NCBI GenBank assembly: GCA_905221545.1
Contig: CAJNDO010000002.1
Span: forward strand, 1 to 64,000
Direction of reading: 5' to 3'
DNA: 64,000 nucleotides
Source of the DNA: a bacterium
GTDB taxonomy: Bacteria; Bacillota; Bacilli; Lactobacillales; Streptococcaceae
Positions 10,377-18,924 of the stretch are shown one piece after another (position 1 is the stretch's first letter; every line of letters starts with the position of its first letter). Made by a program: the position numbers and the translations under genes. Under the pieces are notes generated by a model. That model made no database searches, had not been told where the DNA came from, and saw nothing but the letters and a program-made list of their open reading frames with translations.

Positions 10377-12758
10377 CTATTTTCCAAAAATCTCTTTGAG
10401 ATCTGCGTCTGTAATCCCAATCATGGCTGGGATGCTATCCCAGTTTTCTTCGGTTAGGATGTAGGATTGTTCAGAATCAGTTAATGTGGCAGTTTCGGAA
10501 ACAGCTGGTTGCTTTTCTTCAACATTTTCAATTAAATCGCTGAATCGTTCAATCAGATAGGTTTTTCGGGCAGTTCCGATATGCTGGGTAGCATAGTCAA
10601 AGGCCTGTAATTCGCCTAGTAAGATGAGTTTGCTTTTGGCGCGTGTAATGGCTGTGTAGATGAGATTGCGCTCCAGCATACGTCGGCTAGCACTGGTAAT
10701 CGGTAGGATGACAACAGGGAACTCACTTCCCTGAGATTTATGGATACTCATGGCATAGGCTAGGCGAATCTTGTACCATTCGTTACGTGGGTAAGAGACC
10801 TCGTTGCCATCAAAATCAATGACAATCTCATCTTGTTTCGACTCAGTATATTTGCCGGGAATCAGGTCTGTGATAGCTCCCAAATCCCCATTAAAGACAT
10901 TGATTTCAGCATCGTTGACTAGGTGAATGACCTTGTCGCCCTTACGATAGTGACACTGGGGAGCCTCAAAACTAAGTTGGTCTTTTTGTGGTGGGTTCAG
11001 GAGGTCTTGCATGAGCTGGTTGATGGCATCGATCCCTGCTGTCCCTCGGTACATGGGAGCAAGAACTTGGATATCACGGCCAGGGATACCGCTTCTGAGG
11101 GCGGCACCTAAGATCTTTTCAATGGTGGCAGGAATATGGCCGCTAGCAATTTCAAAGTAGGAGCGGTCTGCTTTTTTCTGGGTGAAATCAGCTGGCAAGA
11201 TACCCTGTCTAATCTGACTAGCTAAGGTAACGATAGTTGATTCTTCGCTTTGTCGGTAAATTTTTTCCAAGCGAGTCTGAGGAATCAAAGGGATATGAAG
11301 CAGATCAGCTAGAACTTGGCCAGGACTGACAGAAGGTAGCTGGTCGCTGTCACCCACGATGAGAATTTTACTGTTAGAAGAGATGTTGGAGAAGAGTTGG
11401 TTGGCCAGCCAAGTGTCCACCATGGAGAATTCATCCACGATGATAAAGTCGGCATCCAGATAATCTTCCAGATGACTGGTATCATCGTCCCCTGTCATTC
11501 CCAAATGACGGTGTATGGTCGCGCTAGGCAAACCTGTCAATTCATTCATGCGCCGAGCGGCTCGACCGGTTGGAGCAGCCAGAAGAATTGGCAAGTTGCT
11601 TTTTTTCTTGAGGTCAAGTCCTTCTAAGAGGGCATAAACAGCGATAATCCCATTGATAACAGTCGTCTTACCAGTACCAGGCCCACCTGTCAGGATAAAG
11701 ACCTTGTTCTGGATAGCGTCGCAGATCGCTTGTTTTTGAATACTATCATACTCAATCCCCAGTTCTTGCTCGACAGTAGTGATATGTTTTTGAATAGTTT
11801 CTAAATCCAGGCTCTTCTGTTTTCCTTTTTCAAGGATACGAACCAAGTGACTGCGGATGCCTTCCTCAGCGAAAAAGAGGCTATTATCAAAGATTTTGGT
11901 ATCAATCTGCTGAACCTTGTCTTCTTCGATCAGGTAGGAGAGCTCTTGGGCCACTTGGCTGGGGTCCAGTTCCACGGGACGGGAAGACTCAAGGAGAGTA
12001 AGAGTTTGTTCCAGCAAATCCCGTGCTTCAACATAGGTATCCCCTGTTTCCATACAGGCCTGAAAAAGACTGTGAACTAGACCGGCGCGGAAGCGTTCAG
12101 GAGCCTGGCTTTCGATGCCTAGTTCCTCCGCTAATTGGTCAGCAATAGTAAAGCCCAAGCCCTTGATATCCTCAACCAGCTGGTAGGGATAATTTTCAAC
12201 CACATCGAGGGTTTCTTCTTTGTAAAAGTCTTGAATCTGAAAGGCCAGTTTATTGGGAATACCGTAGTTGGCTAGTTTGGCTAAAACCATCTCTGTTCCG
12301 TAGTTGAGACGAAGAGTGGACACGAAAGCCTCGCGATTTTTGGCAGAGAGTCCTGCGATACCTTCTAGCTTTTCCGGGTGTTGTAAAATTTCATCAATGG
12401 TATTGTCGCCATAGGTATCCACGATTTTCTGAGCTGTCTTGAGACCGATTCCCTTGAAATGGCTACTTGAAAAGTACTTAACCAATCCCTTGCTAGTTGG
12501 TTTTGCGCGTTCATACCGGCTGATTTGCAGTTGTTCCCCATACTTGGAGTGCTGGACAATTTGCCCCCAAAAAGTGTAGTCTTCGCCCTCAATTACATCA
12601 GCCATGGTGCCGGTGACAATGATTTCAAAATCATCAAAATCTTCTGCGTCCGTATCTTCGATTTCTAGGAGGAGAATGCGGTAAAAATTGCTGGGATTTT
12701 CAAAAATAATCCGTTCAATGGTTCCTGAAAAATAAACTTCCATAAAATTCCTTTGCAT
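10377..12758 (-). CDS. recD2: RecD2-type SF1 DNA helicase
   Basis: A 5'-to-3' DNA helicase of the RecD-like group found in bacteria without RecBC, linked to replication-fork repair. It has 793 residues with an N-terminal OB-like region and helix-hairpin-helix repeats (FKGIGLKTAQKIV, LEGIAGLSAKNREAF, IKGLGFTIADQLA). Walker A is ILTGGPGTGKTTVING near residue 356, and Walker B lies in DFIIVDEFSMVD. The C-terminal UvrD-like motif is AMSIHKSQGSEFPVVILP, ending with YTAITRAK. It is convergent with tig. Annotations often call it RecD or TraA. Confidence 0.94.
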   Translation of the reverse strand: MQRNFMEVYFSGTIERIIFENPSNFYRILLLEIEDTDAEDFDDFEIIVTGTMADVIEGEDYTFWGQIVQHSKYGEQLQISRYERAKPTSKGLVKYFSSSHFKGIGLKTAQKIVDTYGDNTIDEILQHPEKLEGIAGLSAKNREAFVSTLRLNYGTEMVLAKLANYGIPNKLAFQIQDFYKEETLDVVENYPYQLVEDIKGLGFTIADQLAEELGIESQAPERFRAGLVHSLFQACMETGDTYVEARDLLEQTLTLLESSRPVELDPSQVAQELSYLIEEDKVQQIDTKIFDNSLFFAEEGIRSHLVRILEKGKQKSLDLETIQKHITTVEQELGIEYDSIQKQAICDAIQNKVFILTGGPGTGKTTVINGIIAVYALLEGLDLKKKSNLPILLAAPTGRAARRMNELTGLPSATIHRHLGMTGDDDTSHLEDYLDADFIIVDEFSMVDTWLANQLFSNISSNSKILIVGDSDQLPSVSPGQVLADLLHIPLIPQTRLEKIYRQSEESTIVTLASQIRQGILPADFTQKKADRSYFEIASGHIPATIEKILGAALRSGIPGRDIQVLAPMYRGTAGIDAINQLMQDLLNPPQKDQLSFEAPQCHYRKGDKVIHLVNDAEINVFNGDLGAITDLIPGKYTESKQDEIVIDFDGNEVSYPRNEWYKIRLAYAMSIHKSQGSEFPVVILPITSASRRMLERNLIYTAITRAKSKLILLGELQAFDYATQHIGTARKTYLIERFSDLIENVEEKQPAVSETATLTDSEQSYILTEENWDSIPAMIGITDADLKEIFGK

Positions 12759-12815
12759 GAATAGGTGAGAGTTGGGGGGATTATAGTCAATAAACGATCA
12801 CTTCTCACGATAGAA

Positions 12816-12849
12816 GAAGAGGCTGAGATTATTGATTCTCGGCCTCTTC
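12816..12849 (-). terminator. Hairpin downstream of lepB
   Basis: GAAGAGGC (12816-12823) pairs with GCCTCTTC (12842-12849), with additional pairing inside. On the minus strand it follows the lepB stop. The T-tract is short, so the call is moderate. Confidence 0.6.
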
Positions 12850-12855
12850 GATTTC

Positions 12856-13470
12856 TTAAAATGTTCCGATACGGGTGATTGGCCAGAAGCGGAATTTAGC
12901 TTCCCCTGTGATATCTTTTGCTTTAAAAGTACCTACGTGGCGGCTGTCGCTCGAAACCAAGCGGTCATCTCCAAGGAGAAGGTATTCTCCTTCTGGAACA
13001 GTAAAGCTAAAGTTGGTGTTGTAGTTGACATCAACTGTGAAGGCTTGAGCTTTTTGAGCGATGCTTCTAAAGAAAGTTCCTTTATTTCCTTCAAATCCCT
13101 TGCCTGAGTATGTGCTTTGGAGTTTATCATCCTTGAAACGTTTGATGTAGTCAGCTAGGTAAGGCTCGTCCGTCTCTTTATCATTGATGTAAAGTTTATC
13201 GTTTTCGTAACGGATGGTATCGCCAGGCATTCCAATAACGCGCTTGACGATGTCCTTATTGCCATCTTCCTCATGAGCTACCACGATATCAAAACGGTCA
13301 ATAGGAAGGTGCTTAACAACAAAGAGGATTTCGCCATCCGCTAGGGTCGGATCCATGGAATGTCCTTCTACGCGGACATTACTCCAAAAAAAGATACGGC
13401 TCAAAGCTAGTAATGACAGAATCAGGAGGAACAATCCCCACTCTTTTAGGAAATTTTTAAATGAATTCAT
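12856..13470 (-). CDS. lepB: Signal peptidase I
   Basis: A membrane serine protease that removes signal peptides from secreted proteins. One N-terminal membrane segment (about residues 9-29, EWGLFLLILSLLALSRIFFW) is followed by the catalytic serine in VEGHSMDPTL (Ser38). The general-base lysine is in DIVKRVIGMPGD (Lys76). The C-terminal box GDDRLVSSDSRHVG is the last family motif. The 204 residues fit. It starts 3 bp after rnhC, so the two genes are co-transcribed. Confidence 0.95.
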   Translation of the reverse strand: MNSFKNFLKEWGLFLLILSLLALSRIFFWSNVRVEGHSMDPTLADGEILFVVKHLPIDRFDIVVAHEEDGNKDIVKRVIGMPGDTIRYENDKLYINDKETDEPYLADYIKRFKDDKLQSTYSGKGFEGNKGTFFRSIAQKAQAFTVDVNYNTNFSFTVPEGEYLLLGDDRLVSSDSRHVGTFKAKDITGEAKFRFWPITRIGTF

Positions 13471-13473
13471 AAT

Positions 13474-14355
13474 TTACCTTTCTAAGCGTTTTTTCGCTTT
13501 TTCAGTATTTTTAAAGTGCAGTTTGGCGCAGAAGTTGAGTCCCTGCATACCATAGGCTTGCAAAATCTGGCTAGCCACCTTGTCAGAAGCCGTTCCAGCT
13601 CCACTTGGAAGTTGATAGCCCAATTCTCGTCCCAGATTTTCAAGATTTTCCAGAAAGAGATCACGCGCAATGATAGAAGAAACTGCGACAGCCAAGTATT
13701 TGCCCTCGGCCTTTTCTTCTAGGCTAATAGGATTGCTGAAACGATTGGCCTCTTGTGCCAAGTACTTGTCATAATTTTTAGCACTGGTAAAGGCATCAAT
13801 CACAATTTTCTCAGGCTGAATGCCTTTTTGAAGGAGGAGATAGATAGCCTGATTATGGAGGGCTACCTTAACCGAAACAGCATTGTAGCGGTCTCCGATG
13901 ACCTCGTTGTACTTGCTTGGTGAGAGAAGCAGTGCCTGGTGCTGGATTTTTTCTTTGAGGATAGGGGCAATTTGACGGATCTTTTGGTCGGTCAGAGTCT
14001 TGGAATCCCCCACACCGAGTTTTCGCAAGAAGTCATGCTGGTCAGGTGTGACAAAGGAAGCCACAACTGCAAGCCCACCAAAGTAGGAACCATTTCCCAC
14101 CTCATCTGTCCCAATCAAAGGGAGATTTTGTCCGCTGGTTTTCCCTAGAACCTGATAGCCAAAGAAACTGGCGTATTGCTCAGCCCCTTCACCCTGAAGC
14201 AAGACCTTTCCAGAAGTATAGATAGAAGCCGTTGCCTGAGGCAGTTTCAAAAAGTAGCGGATATAGGGGTTCTTACTGGGAGCCAGACTGGTTTGATAGT
14301 GTTCAAGAAAAGCCTGAATCTCCTTTTCGCTTGGTGTGAGTGTTATACTTGCCAT
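13474..14355 (-). CDS. rnhC: Ribonuclease HIII
   Basis: It cleaves the RNA strand of RNA-DNA hybrids. An N-terminal TBP-like substrate-binding domain (residues 1-70) precedes the type 2 RNase H fold, which begins [18 protein letters not shown]. Asp84 and Glu85 are in the GTDEVG motif that separates HIII from HII. Further acidic residues are in KIVIDAFTS. The length of 293 residues is typical. It is divergent from zapA and shares a 77-bp intergenic region with it. AvaS-like C-terminal residues [14 protein letters not shown] are present. Confidence 0.95.
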   Translation of the reverse strand: MASITLTPSEKEIQAFLEHYQTSLAPSKNPYIRYFLKLPQATASIYTSGKVLLQGEGAEQYASFFGYQVLGKTSGQNLPLIGTDEVGNGSYFGGLAVVASFVTPDQHDFLRKLGVGDSKTLTDQKIRQIAPILKEKIQHQALLLSPSKYNEVIGDRYNAVSVKVALHNQAIYLLLQKGIQPEKIVIDAFTSAKNYDKYLAQEANRFSNPISLEEKAEGKYLAVAVSSIIARDLFLENLENLGRELGYQLPSGAGTASDKVASQILQAYGMQGLNFCAKLHFKNTEKAKKRLER

Positions 14356-14362
14356 AGTTTCT

Positions 14363-14424
14363 ATTGTACCATAAAAGCAGGCAAATTTGTAAAAACTGAC
14401 AAAGTTAGCGAATTTTGGTATAAT
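14363..14424. promoter_or_regulatory. Divergent promoters of rnhC (minus) and zapA (plus)
   Basis: On the plus strand CTGACA (14396-14401), a 17-bp spacer and TATAAT (14419-14424) with an upstream TGG serve zapA. On the minus strand TACAAT (complement of 14363-14368), also with TGG before it, serves rnhC. The rnhC -35 is not obvious. Confidence 0.72.
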
Positions 14425-14441
14425 ATCGTGAGGTGAATTTT

Positions 14442-14744
14442 ATGGCAAATCTAAATCGATTCAAATTTACATTCGGGAAAAAATCATTAACCTTGACAAC
14501 CGAGCATGATAACCTTTTTATGGAGGAAATCGCTAAGGTTGCGACAGAAAAATACCAAGCAATCAAAGAACAAATGCCTAGTGCAGACGATGAAACAATT
14601 GCTCTTTTGTTGGCAGTCAACTGTTTGTCAACTCAGCTCAGCCGTGAGATTGAATTTGACGATAAGGAGCAAGAATTAGAAGAACTCCGTCACAAACTTG
14701 TGACTTGTAAGCAAGAGCAGAGCAAGATTGAGGATTCCTTATGA
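14442..14744 (+). CDS. zapA: ZapA-like cell division protein
   Basis: ZapA binds and cross-links FtsZ filaments at the division ring. This 100-residue protein has the short beta start NRFKFTFGKKSLTLTTEHDN and then a long coiled-coil helix (MEEIAKVATEKYQAIKEQM, then DDKEQELEELRHKLVTCKQE). I choose ATG 14442 rather than GTG 14433 because GTGAGG (14429-14434) is then at normal spacing and would otherwise overlap the start. It overlaps the next gene by 4 bp. Family assignment rests on length, fold pattern and the zapA-cvpA-mutS2 order common in Firmicutes. Confidence 0.8.
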   Translation: MANLNRFKFTFGKKSLTLTTEHDNLFMEEIAKVATEKYQAIKEQMPSADDETIALLLAVNCLSTQLSREIEFDDKEQELEELRHKLVTCKQEQSKIEDSL

Positions 14745-15289
14745 TTTCACTCCTTCTTCTATTGGTCTTGGCTTGGGGATTTTATATCGGCTATCGGAGA
14801 GGCCTGCTCTTACAAGTTTATTACCTGATTTCAGCCATGGCTTCGGCTTTTGTGGCTGGCCAGTTTTACAAGGGGCTTGGAGAACAATTCCATTTACTGC
14901 TCCCTTATGCAAATCCGCAGGAAGGTCAGGGGACTTTCTTCTTCCCATCGGATCAACTCTTTCAGTTGGATAAGGTCTTTTACGCAGGTATCGGCTACTT
15001 GTTGGTATTTGGGATTGTCTATAGCATCGGTCGTTTGCTTGGTCTCTTGTTACACTTGATTCCTAGTAAAAAATTGGGTGGCAAGTTGTTCCAAGTTTCA
15101 GCAGGTATCTTGTCGATGTTGGTGACCTTATTTGTCTTGCAAATGGCCTTAACTATACTAGCAACGATTCCCATGGCAGCTATACAAAATCCTCTTGAAA
15201 AAAGTATCGTCGCAAAACACATCATCCAGAGCATACCAGTAACAACTAGTTGGCTCAAACAAATCTGGGTGACAAATTTAATCGGATAA
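14741..15289 (+). CDS. CvpA-family membrane protein
   Basis: A 182-residue integral membrane protein of the CvpA/YshB family. About four hydrophobic helices are visible: MISLLLLLVLAWGFYIGYRR, VYYLISAMASAFVAGQFY, FYAGIGYLLVFGIVYSIGRL and LSMLVTLFVLQMALTILATI. The family was named for colicin V production in E. coli, and its role in streptococci is unsettled. Translation is coupled to zapA through an ATGA overlap, and mutS2 follows after a terminator. Confidence 0.8.
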   Translation: MISLLLLLVLAWGFYIGYRRGLLLQVYYLISAMASAFVAGQFYKGLGEQFHLLLPYANPQEGQGTFFFPSDQLFQLDKVFYAGIGYLLVFGIVYSIGRLLGLLLHLIPSKKLGGKLFQVSAGILSMLVTLFVLQMALTILATIPMAAIQNPLEKSIVAKHIIQSIPVTTSWLKQIWVTNLIG

Positions 15290-15320
15290 AAAGGGCAGGA
15301 ATTTTCCTAGCCCTTTGTTT
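15290..15320 (+). terminator. Terminator after the cvpA-like gene
   Basis: AAAGGGC (15290-15296) pairs with GCCCTTT (15310-15316). The stem continues inward through AGGAA/TTCCT, and a T-rich tail follows. Confidence 0.8.
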
Positions 15321-15326
15321 ACAGAT

Positions 15327-15354
15327 TTGACTAGAATCTATCAGAATGTATAAA
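15327..15354 (+). promoter_or_regulatory. mutS2 promoter
   Basis: TTGACT (15327-15332), a 16-bp spacer and TATAAA (15349-15354) lie about 40 bp upstream of the mutS2 ATG. Confidence 0.65.
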
Positions 15355-15392
15355 GCTAACCCACCTAGACATTCAAAGACAAGGAAATAAAG

Positions 15393-17729
15393 ATGAATAA
15401 GAAAATATTAGAAACATTAGAGTTCAATAAGGTCAAGGCCTTGTTTGAACCCCATTTGTTGACCGAGCAGGGCTTGGAGCAATTGAGACAGCTGGCTCCG
15501 ACTGCCAAAGCAGATAAAATCAAACAGGCTTTTGCTGAGATGAAGGAAATGCAGGCTCTCTTTGTCGAGCAACCGCATTTTACCATTCTTGCAACCAAGG
15601 AAATCGCAGGAGTTTGCAAGCGATTGGAGATGGGAGCAGACCTCAATATCGAGGAGTTCCTACTCTTGAAGCGCGTGCTTCTTGCCAGCCGAGAACTGCA
15701 AAGTTTTTATGCCAATCTGGAAAATGTCAGCTTGGAAGAATTAGCCCTTTGGTTTGAGAAATTACATGATTTTCCTCAATTACAAGGAAATCTTCAGGCC
15801 TTTAATGATGCAGGTTTCATTGAAAATTTCGCCAGTGAAGAATTGGCGCGAATCCGTCGAAAAATCCATGATAGCGAAAGTCAGGTCCGCGATGTCTTGC
15901 AGGACCTGCTTAAGCAAAAAGCGCAGATGTTGACGGAAGGAATTGTTGCCAGCAGAAATGGCCGTCAGGTTTTACCAGTCAAAAACACCTACCGCAACAA
16001 GATTGCAGGTGTCGTTCATGATATTTCTGCTAGTGGAAATACCGTCTACATCGAACCCCGTGAGGTGGTCAAACTGAGCGAAGAAATTGCTAGTCTGCGA
16101 GCAGATGAGCGCTATGAAATGCTTCGAATTCTCCAAGAAATTTCTGAGCGTGTTCGCCCTCATGCGGCTGAAATTGCCAACGACGCTTGGATTATCGGTC
16201 ATCTAGACTTGATTCGTGCCAAGGTCCGCTTTATCCAAGAAAGGCAAGCAGTCGTTCCTCAGCTGTCAGAAAATCAGGAGATTCAACTGCTCCATGTCTG
16301 CCATCCTTTGGTCAAAAATGCCGTCGCAAATGATGTCCATTTTGGTCAAGATTTAACAGCCATTGTTATCACAGGTCCCAATACTGGCGGTAAGACCATC
16401 ATGCTCAAAACTCTGGGTTTGACACAGGTTATGGCCCAGTCTGGTTTGCCGATTTTAGCAGACAAGGGAAGTCGTGTGGGTATTTTTGAAGAAATCTTTG
16501 CCGATATTGGCGATGAGCAGTCTATTGAGCAGAGCTTGTCTACCTTCTCTAGCCACATGACCAATATTGTGGATATTCTTGGAAAGGTCAATCAACATTC
16601 ACTCTTGCTTTTGGATGAGTTGGGGGCTGGTACAGACCCTCAAGAGGGAGCCGCCCTTGCCATGGCTATTCTGGAGGACCTTCGCCTGCGTCAAGTCAAG
16701 ACCATGGCGACCACCCACTATCCAGAACTCAAGGCCTACGGTATTGAGACAGCCTTTGTGCAAAATGCCAGCATGGAGTTTGATACTGCGACTCTTCGCC
16801 CGACTTATCGCTTTATGCAGGGGGTGCCTGGCCGAAGCAACGCCTTTGAAATTGCCAAACGTCTAGGTCTATCTGAAGTTATCGTAGGGGATGCTAGCCA
16901 GCAGGTTGATCAGGACAATGATGTCAATCGTATCATTGAGCAACTGGAAGAGCAGACGCTAGAGAGTCGCAAACGCTTGGACAATATCCGTGAGGTGGAG
17001 CAAGAAAATCTCAAGATGAACCGAGCTCTCAAAAAACTCTACAATGAGCTCAATCGTGAAAAGGAAACCGAGCTTAATAAGGCGCGTGAACAGGCTGCTG
17101 AGATTGTGGACATGGCCCTCAGTGAAAGTGACCAGATTCTCAAAAATCTCCATAGTAAATCTCAACTCAAGCCCCACGAAATCATTGAAGCCAAGGCCAA
17201 GTTGAAAAAATTGGCTCCTGAAAAAGTGGACTTGTCTAAAAACAAGGTCCTTCAAAAGGCCAAGAAAAAACGAGCTCCAAAGGTGGGAGATGATATCGTA
17301 GTTCTCAGTTATGGACAGCGTGGTACCTTGACCAGTCAACTCAAGGACGGCCGCTGGGAAGCCCAAGTTGGCTTGATCAAGATGACCTTGGAAGAGAAAG
17401 AATTTGACCTTGTTCAAGCCCAGCAAGAAAAGCAAGTCAAGAAGAAACAGGTCAATGTCGTGAAACGGACTTCTGGCAGAGGACCGCAAGCAAGACTGGA
17501 CCTTCGAGGGAAGCGTTATGAAGAAGCCATGAATGAGCTAGATGCCTTTATCGACCAAGCCTTGCTCAATAATATGGCCCAAGTCGATATCATTCATGGT
17601 ATTGGAACAGGTGTCATCCGTGAAGGTGTTACCAAATACTTACAAAGAAATAAACATGTCAAGAGTTTCGGCTATGCCCCACAAAATGCTGGAGGCAGTG
17701 GTGCAACTATTGTCACCTTTAGAGGATAA
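15393..17729 (+). CDS. mutS2: MutS2 endonuclease/ATPase
   Basis: A MutS homologue without mismatch-recognition domain. It acts on branched DNA and suppresses recombination, and it can split collided ribosomes in Bacillus. Walker A is [17 protein letters not shown] (about residue 326) and Walker B is [15 protein letters not shown] (about 404). A long coiled coil follows (residues 510-620). The C-terminal Smr nuclease domain begins near 700 with [20 protein letters not shown] and contains [15 protein letters not shown]. At 778 residues it is full length. Confidence 0.96.
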   Translation: MNKKILETLEFNKVKALFEPHLLTEQGLEQLRQLAPTAKADKIKQAFAEMKEMQALFVEQPHFTILATKEIAGVCKRLEMGADLNIEEFLLLKRVLLASRELQSFYANLENVSLEELALWFEKLHDFPQLQGNLQAFNDAGFIENFASEELARIRRKIHDSESQVRDVLQDLLKQKAQMLTEGIVASRNGRQVLPVKNTYRNKIAGVVHDISASGNTVYIEPREVVKLSEEIASLRADERYEMLRILQEISERVRPHAAEIANDAWIIGHLDLIRAKVRFIQERQAVVPQLSENQEIQLLHVCHPLVKNAVANDVHFGQDLTAIVITGPNTGGKTIMLKTLGLTQVMAQSGLPILADKGSRVGIFEEIFADIGDEQSIEQSLSTFSSHMTNIVDILGKVNQHSLLLLDELGAGTDPQEGAALAMAILEDLRLRQVKTMATTHYPELKAYGIETAFVQNASMEFDTATLRPTYRFMQGVPGRSNAFEIAKRLGLSEVIVGDASQQVDQDNDVNRIIEQLEEQTLESRKRLDNIREVEQENLKMNRALKKLYNELNREKETELNKAREQAAEIVDMALSESDQILKNLHSKSQLKPHEIIEAKAKLKKLAPEKVDLSKNKVLQKAKKKRAPKVGDDIVVLSYGQRGTLTSQLKDGRWEAQVGLIKMTLEEKEFDLVQAQQEKQVKKKQVNVVKRTSGRGPQARLDLRGKRYEEAMNELDAFIDQALLNNMAQVDIIHGIGTGVIREGVTKYLQRNKHVKSFGYAPQNAGGSGATIVTFRG

Positions 17730-17730
17730 G

Positions 17731-17778
17731 AAAAGCCTGAGGAAATACATGATTCCTCAAGCTTTTTTCTTTTTTTCT
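17731..17778. terminator. Terminator between mutS2 and the convergent rgg-like gene
   Basis: AAAAGC plus CTGAGGAA (from 17731) pair with TTCCTCA plus GCTTTT (to about 17767), and a long T-tract follows. The A-rich left side may also serve the minus strand. Confidence 0.82.
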
Positions 17779-17781
17779 AGA

Positions 17782-18711
17782 CTAGATGTCTAAAGGTTGT
17801 CCTGTATGATTGAGTTGTGTAACAGTAGCAAAGAAGTCCTCTCTCATTCGTGTCAGAAGTTGATTAGGATAAATTTTTTCAAAATTATCGAGACTAGCAA
17901 AAATGTGTTTTGCAAGCTCTAGACCTCTGATATCATCCTGTCTGAGAAAATTATTAGCCCGTTCCATGGAAATGCTAATCATCTCTGTCATCTTGGTACT
18001 CAGTAGAGGGAAAGTATTAATCACTTCCAAGGTTTTCACAGCTAAATTCTCAGCCTTATCATAGTAGCCATTGACAGAGTAATGCTTGATAGCAGTTCTT
18101 AAGCAGGCAATATAGTAGTCAGCAGTACGGATTGAATGGTATTCAGTCTGTTTTTTTAGAGTATCTAATAAGTGGTAGAGTCTGTAATCTAAAAATTCGA
18201 TTGAAAAGTGAGGAAGGATAGATGAAAAGATATTAACCTCAATTTTATTCCAGTCGTCCAATTCACTAAGATAGTTCTTGATATATTCTAGTTCTTGATA
18301 ATCTTTTGGAGTCAGAAAAGAATCGCCGATGATGTTTGCGATAGCAAATTTATTGACTACACGGTTGGCAATCACATAGTGTTCAGCGATCCCAGGATTT
18401 TCCATGGGTTGATTAATCAGACTAATGATCTTTTTAAATTCACGCTTATAGGCCAAATCAGCAACTTGAGCCTGTAATTTATGAAATTCAGTTGGAAACA
18501 TCTGCGTTTTGAGACTATCAAAGGTCTCTTTATCAATTCCAATATTAGAAAGAATCTCTTCAAATTTTTGAATGGTTATCCGAGATTTCCCTTGCTCAAA
18601 CTGACGTAAAAAATGAGGAGTCACTGTAGTCCCAGCAGCTTCCTTCTGAGTAAACCCTCTTTCCTCACGAATAGCCTTATAGACTAATCCATAAACACTT
18701 TCATCTTGCAT
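17782..18711 (-). CDS. Rgg/GadR/MutR-family transcriptional regulator
   Basis: This is a 309-residue cytoplasmic regulator. The N-terminal HTH is of XRE type (YKAIREERGFTQKEAAG, then VTPHFLRQFEQGKSRITIQ). It is followed by about 240 residues of helical repeats typical of Rgg proteins, many of which bind short peptide pheromones. No matching short hydrophobic peptide gene was found nearby. It is divergent from the tandem choline-binding genes, whose promoter region carries two direct repeats suited to an activator. Control of those genes is inferred from position only. Its own promoter overlaps a CiaR-type box. Confidence 0.85.
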   Translation of the reverse strand: MQDESVYGLVYKAIREERGFTQKEAAGTTVTPHFLRQFEQGKSRITIQKFEEILSNIGIDKETFDSLKTQMFPTEFHKLQAQVADLAYKREFKKIISLINQPMENPGIAEHYVIANRVVNKFAIANIIGDSFLTPKDYQELEYIKNYLSELDDWNKIEVNIFSSILPHFSIEFLDYRLYHLLDTLKKQTEYHSIRTADYYIACLRTAIKHYSVNGYYDKAENLAVKTLEVINTFPLLSTKMTEMISISMERANNFLRQDDIRGLELAKHIFASLDNFEKIYPNQLLTRMREDFFATVTQLNHTGQPLDI

Positions 18712-18738
18712 CCTAAATCTCCTCGAGTCCTTTTTTCC

Positions 18739-18767
18739 ATTCTATCATAATTCTACCAATTTTTAAG
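18739..18767 (-). promoter_or_regulatory. Promoter of the rgg-like gene
   Basis: On the minus strand TAGAAT (complement of 18739-18744) follows TGA, and TTAAAA (complement of 18761-18766) lies 16 bp upstream. The -35 overlaps the first half of the CiaR-type box at 18762-18778. Confidence 0.5.
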
Positions 18768-18778
18768 GTGATTTTAAG
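18762..18778 (+). promoter_or_regulatory. CiaR-type operator (TTTAAG-N5-TTTAAG)
   Basis: TTTAAG at 18762-18767, five bases, and TTTAAG at 18773-18778 match the published CiaR site of S. pneumoniae exactly. Eleven bases further on lies TATAGT (18790-18795), close to the spacing of CiaR-activated promoters (box, about 10 bp, then -10). It could start transcription toward the choline-binding genes or repress the divergent rgg-like gene. Confidence 0.6.
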
Positions 18779-18784
18779 AAAAAA

Positions 18785-18860
18785 GTAATTATAGTTACGC
18801 TTTTTCGGGGGGGGGGGGGGGGTATTTGTTCAATAAAGGTAAATATAGATACGCTTTTCG
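18785..18860 (+). repeat. Two near-identical direct repeats flanking a 16-G tract
   Basis: Copy 1 (18785-18807) and copy 2 (18839-18860) share the core TATAG-T/A-TACGCTTTT, with two substitutions and one indel over about 22 bp. Their starts are 54 bp apart. Copy 2 abuts the poor -35 region of the downstream promoter, as expected for activator sites. The run of 16 G (18807-18822) lies between the copies. Confidence 0.7.
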
Positions 18861-18878
18861 TAAATAAGGTAAATAGCA

Positions 18879-18887
18879 TGCTATACT
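18879..18887 (+). promoter_or_regulatory. Extended -10 promoter of the choline-binding gene pair
   Basis: TATACT (18882-18887) is preceded by TGC. The expected -35 (around 18859-18864) is poor, suggesting dependence on an activator. Confidence 0.65.
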
Positions 18888-18924
18888 GTAAGCGTAAACA
18901 ATAAAAATTTAAAGGAGATTTTTG

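Noticed and set aside
16959..17489. A 176-codon minus-strand frame inside mutS2
   Set aside because: It lies wholly within the coiled coil and linker of mutS2 and shows low-complexity Leu/Phe. No start signal was found.
18785..18860. Start of a CRISPR-like array from the two direct repeats
   Set aside because: There are only two imperfect copies, with a homopolymer in between and no cas genes. Operator sites are more likely.
18712..18924. A short hydrophobic peptide (SHP-type) pheromone gene for the Rgg-type regulator
   Set aside because: I looked on both strands of the intergenic region and found no short frame with a ribosome binding site and hydrophobic tail.
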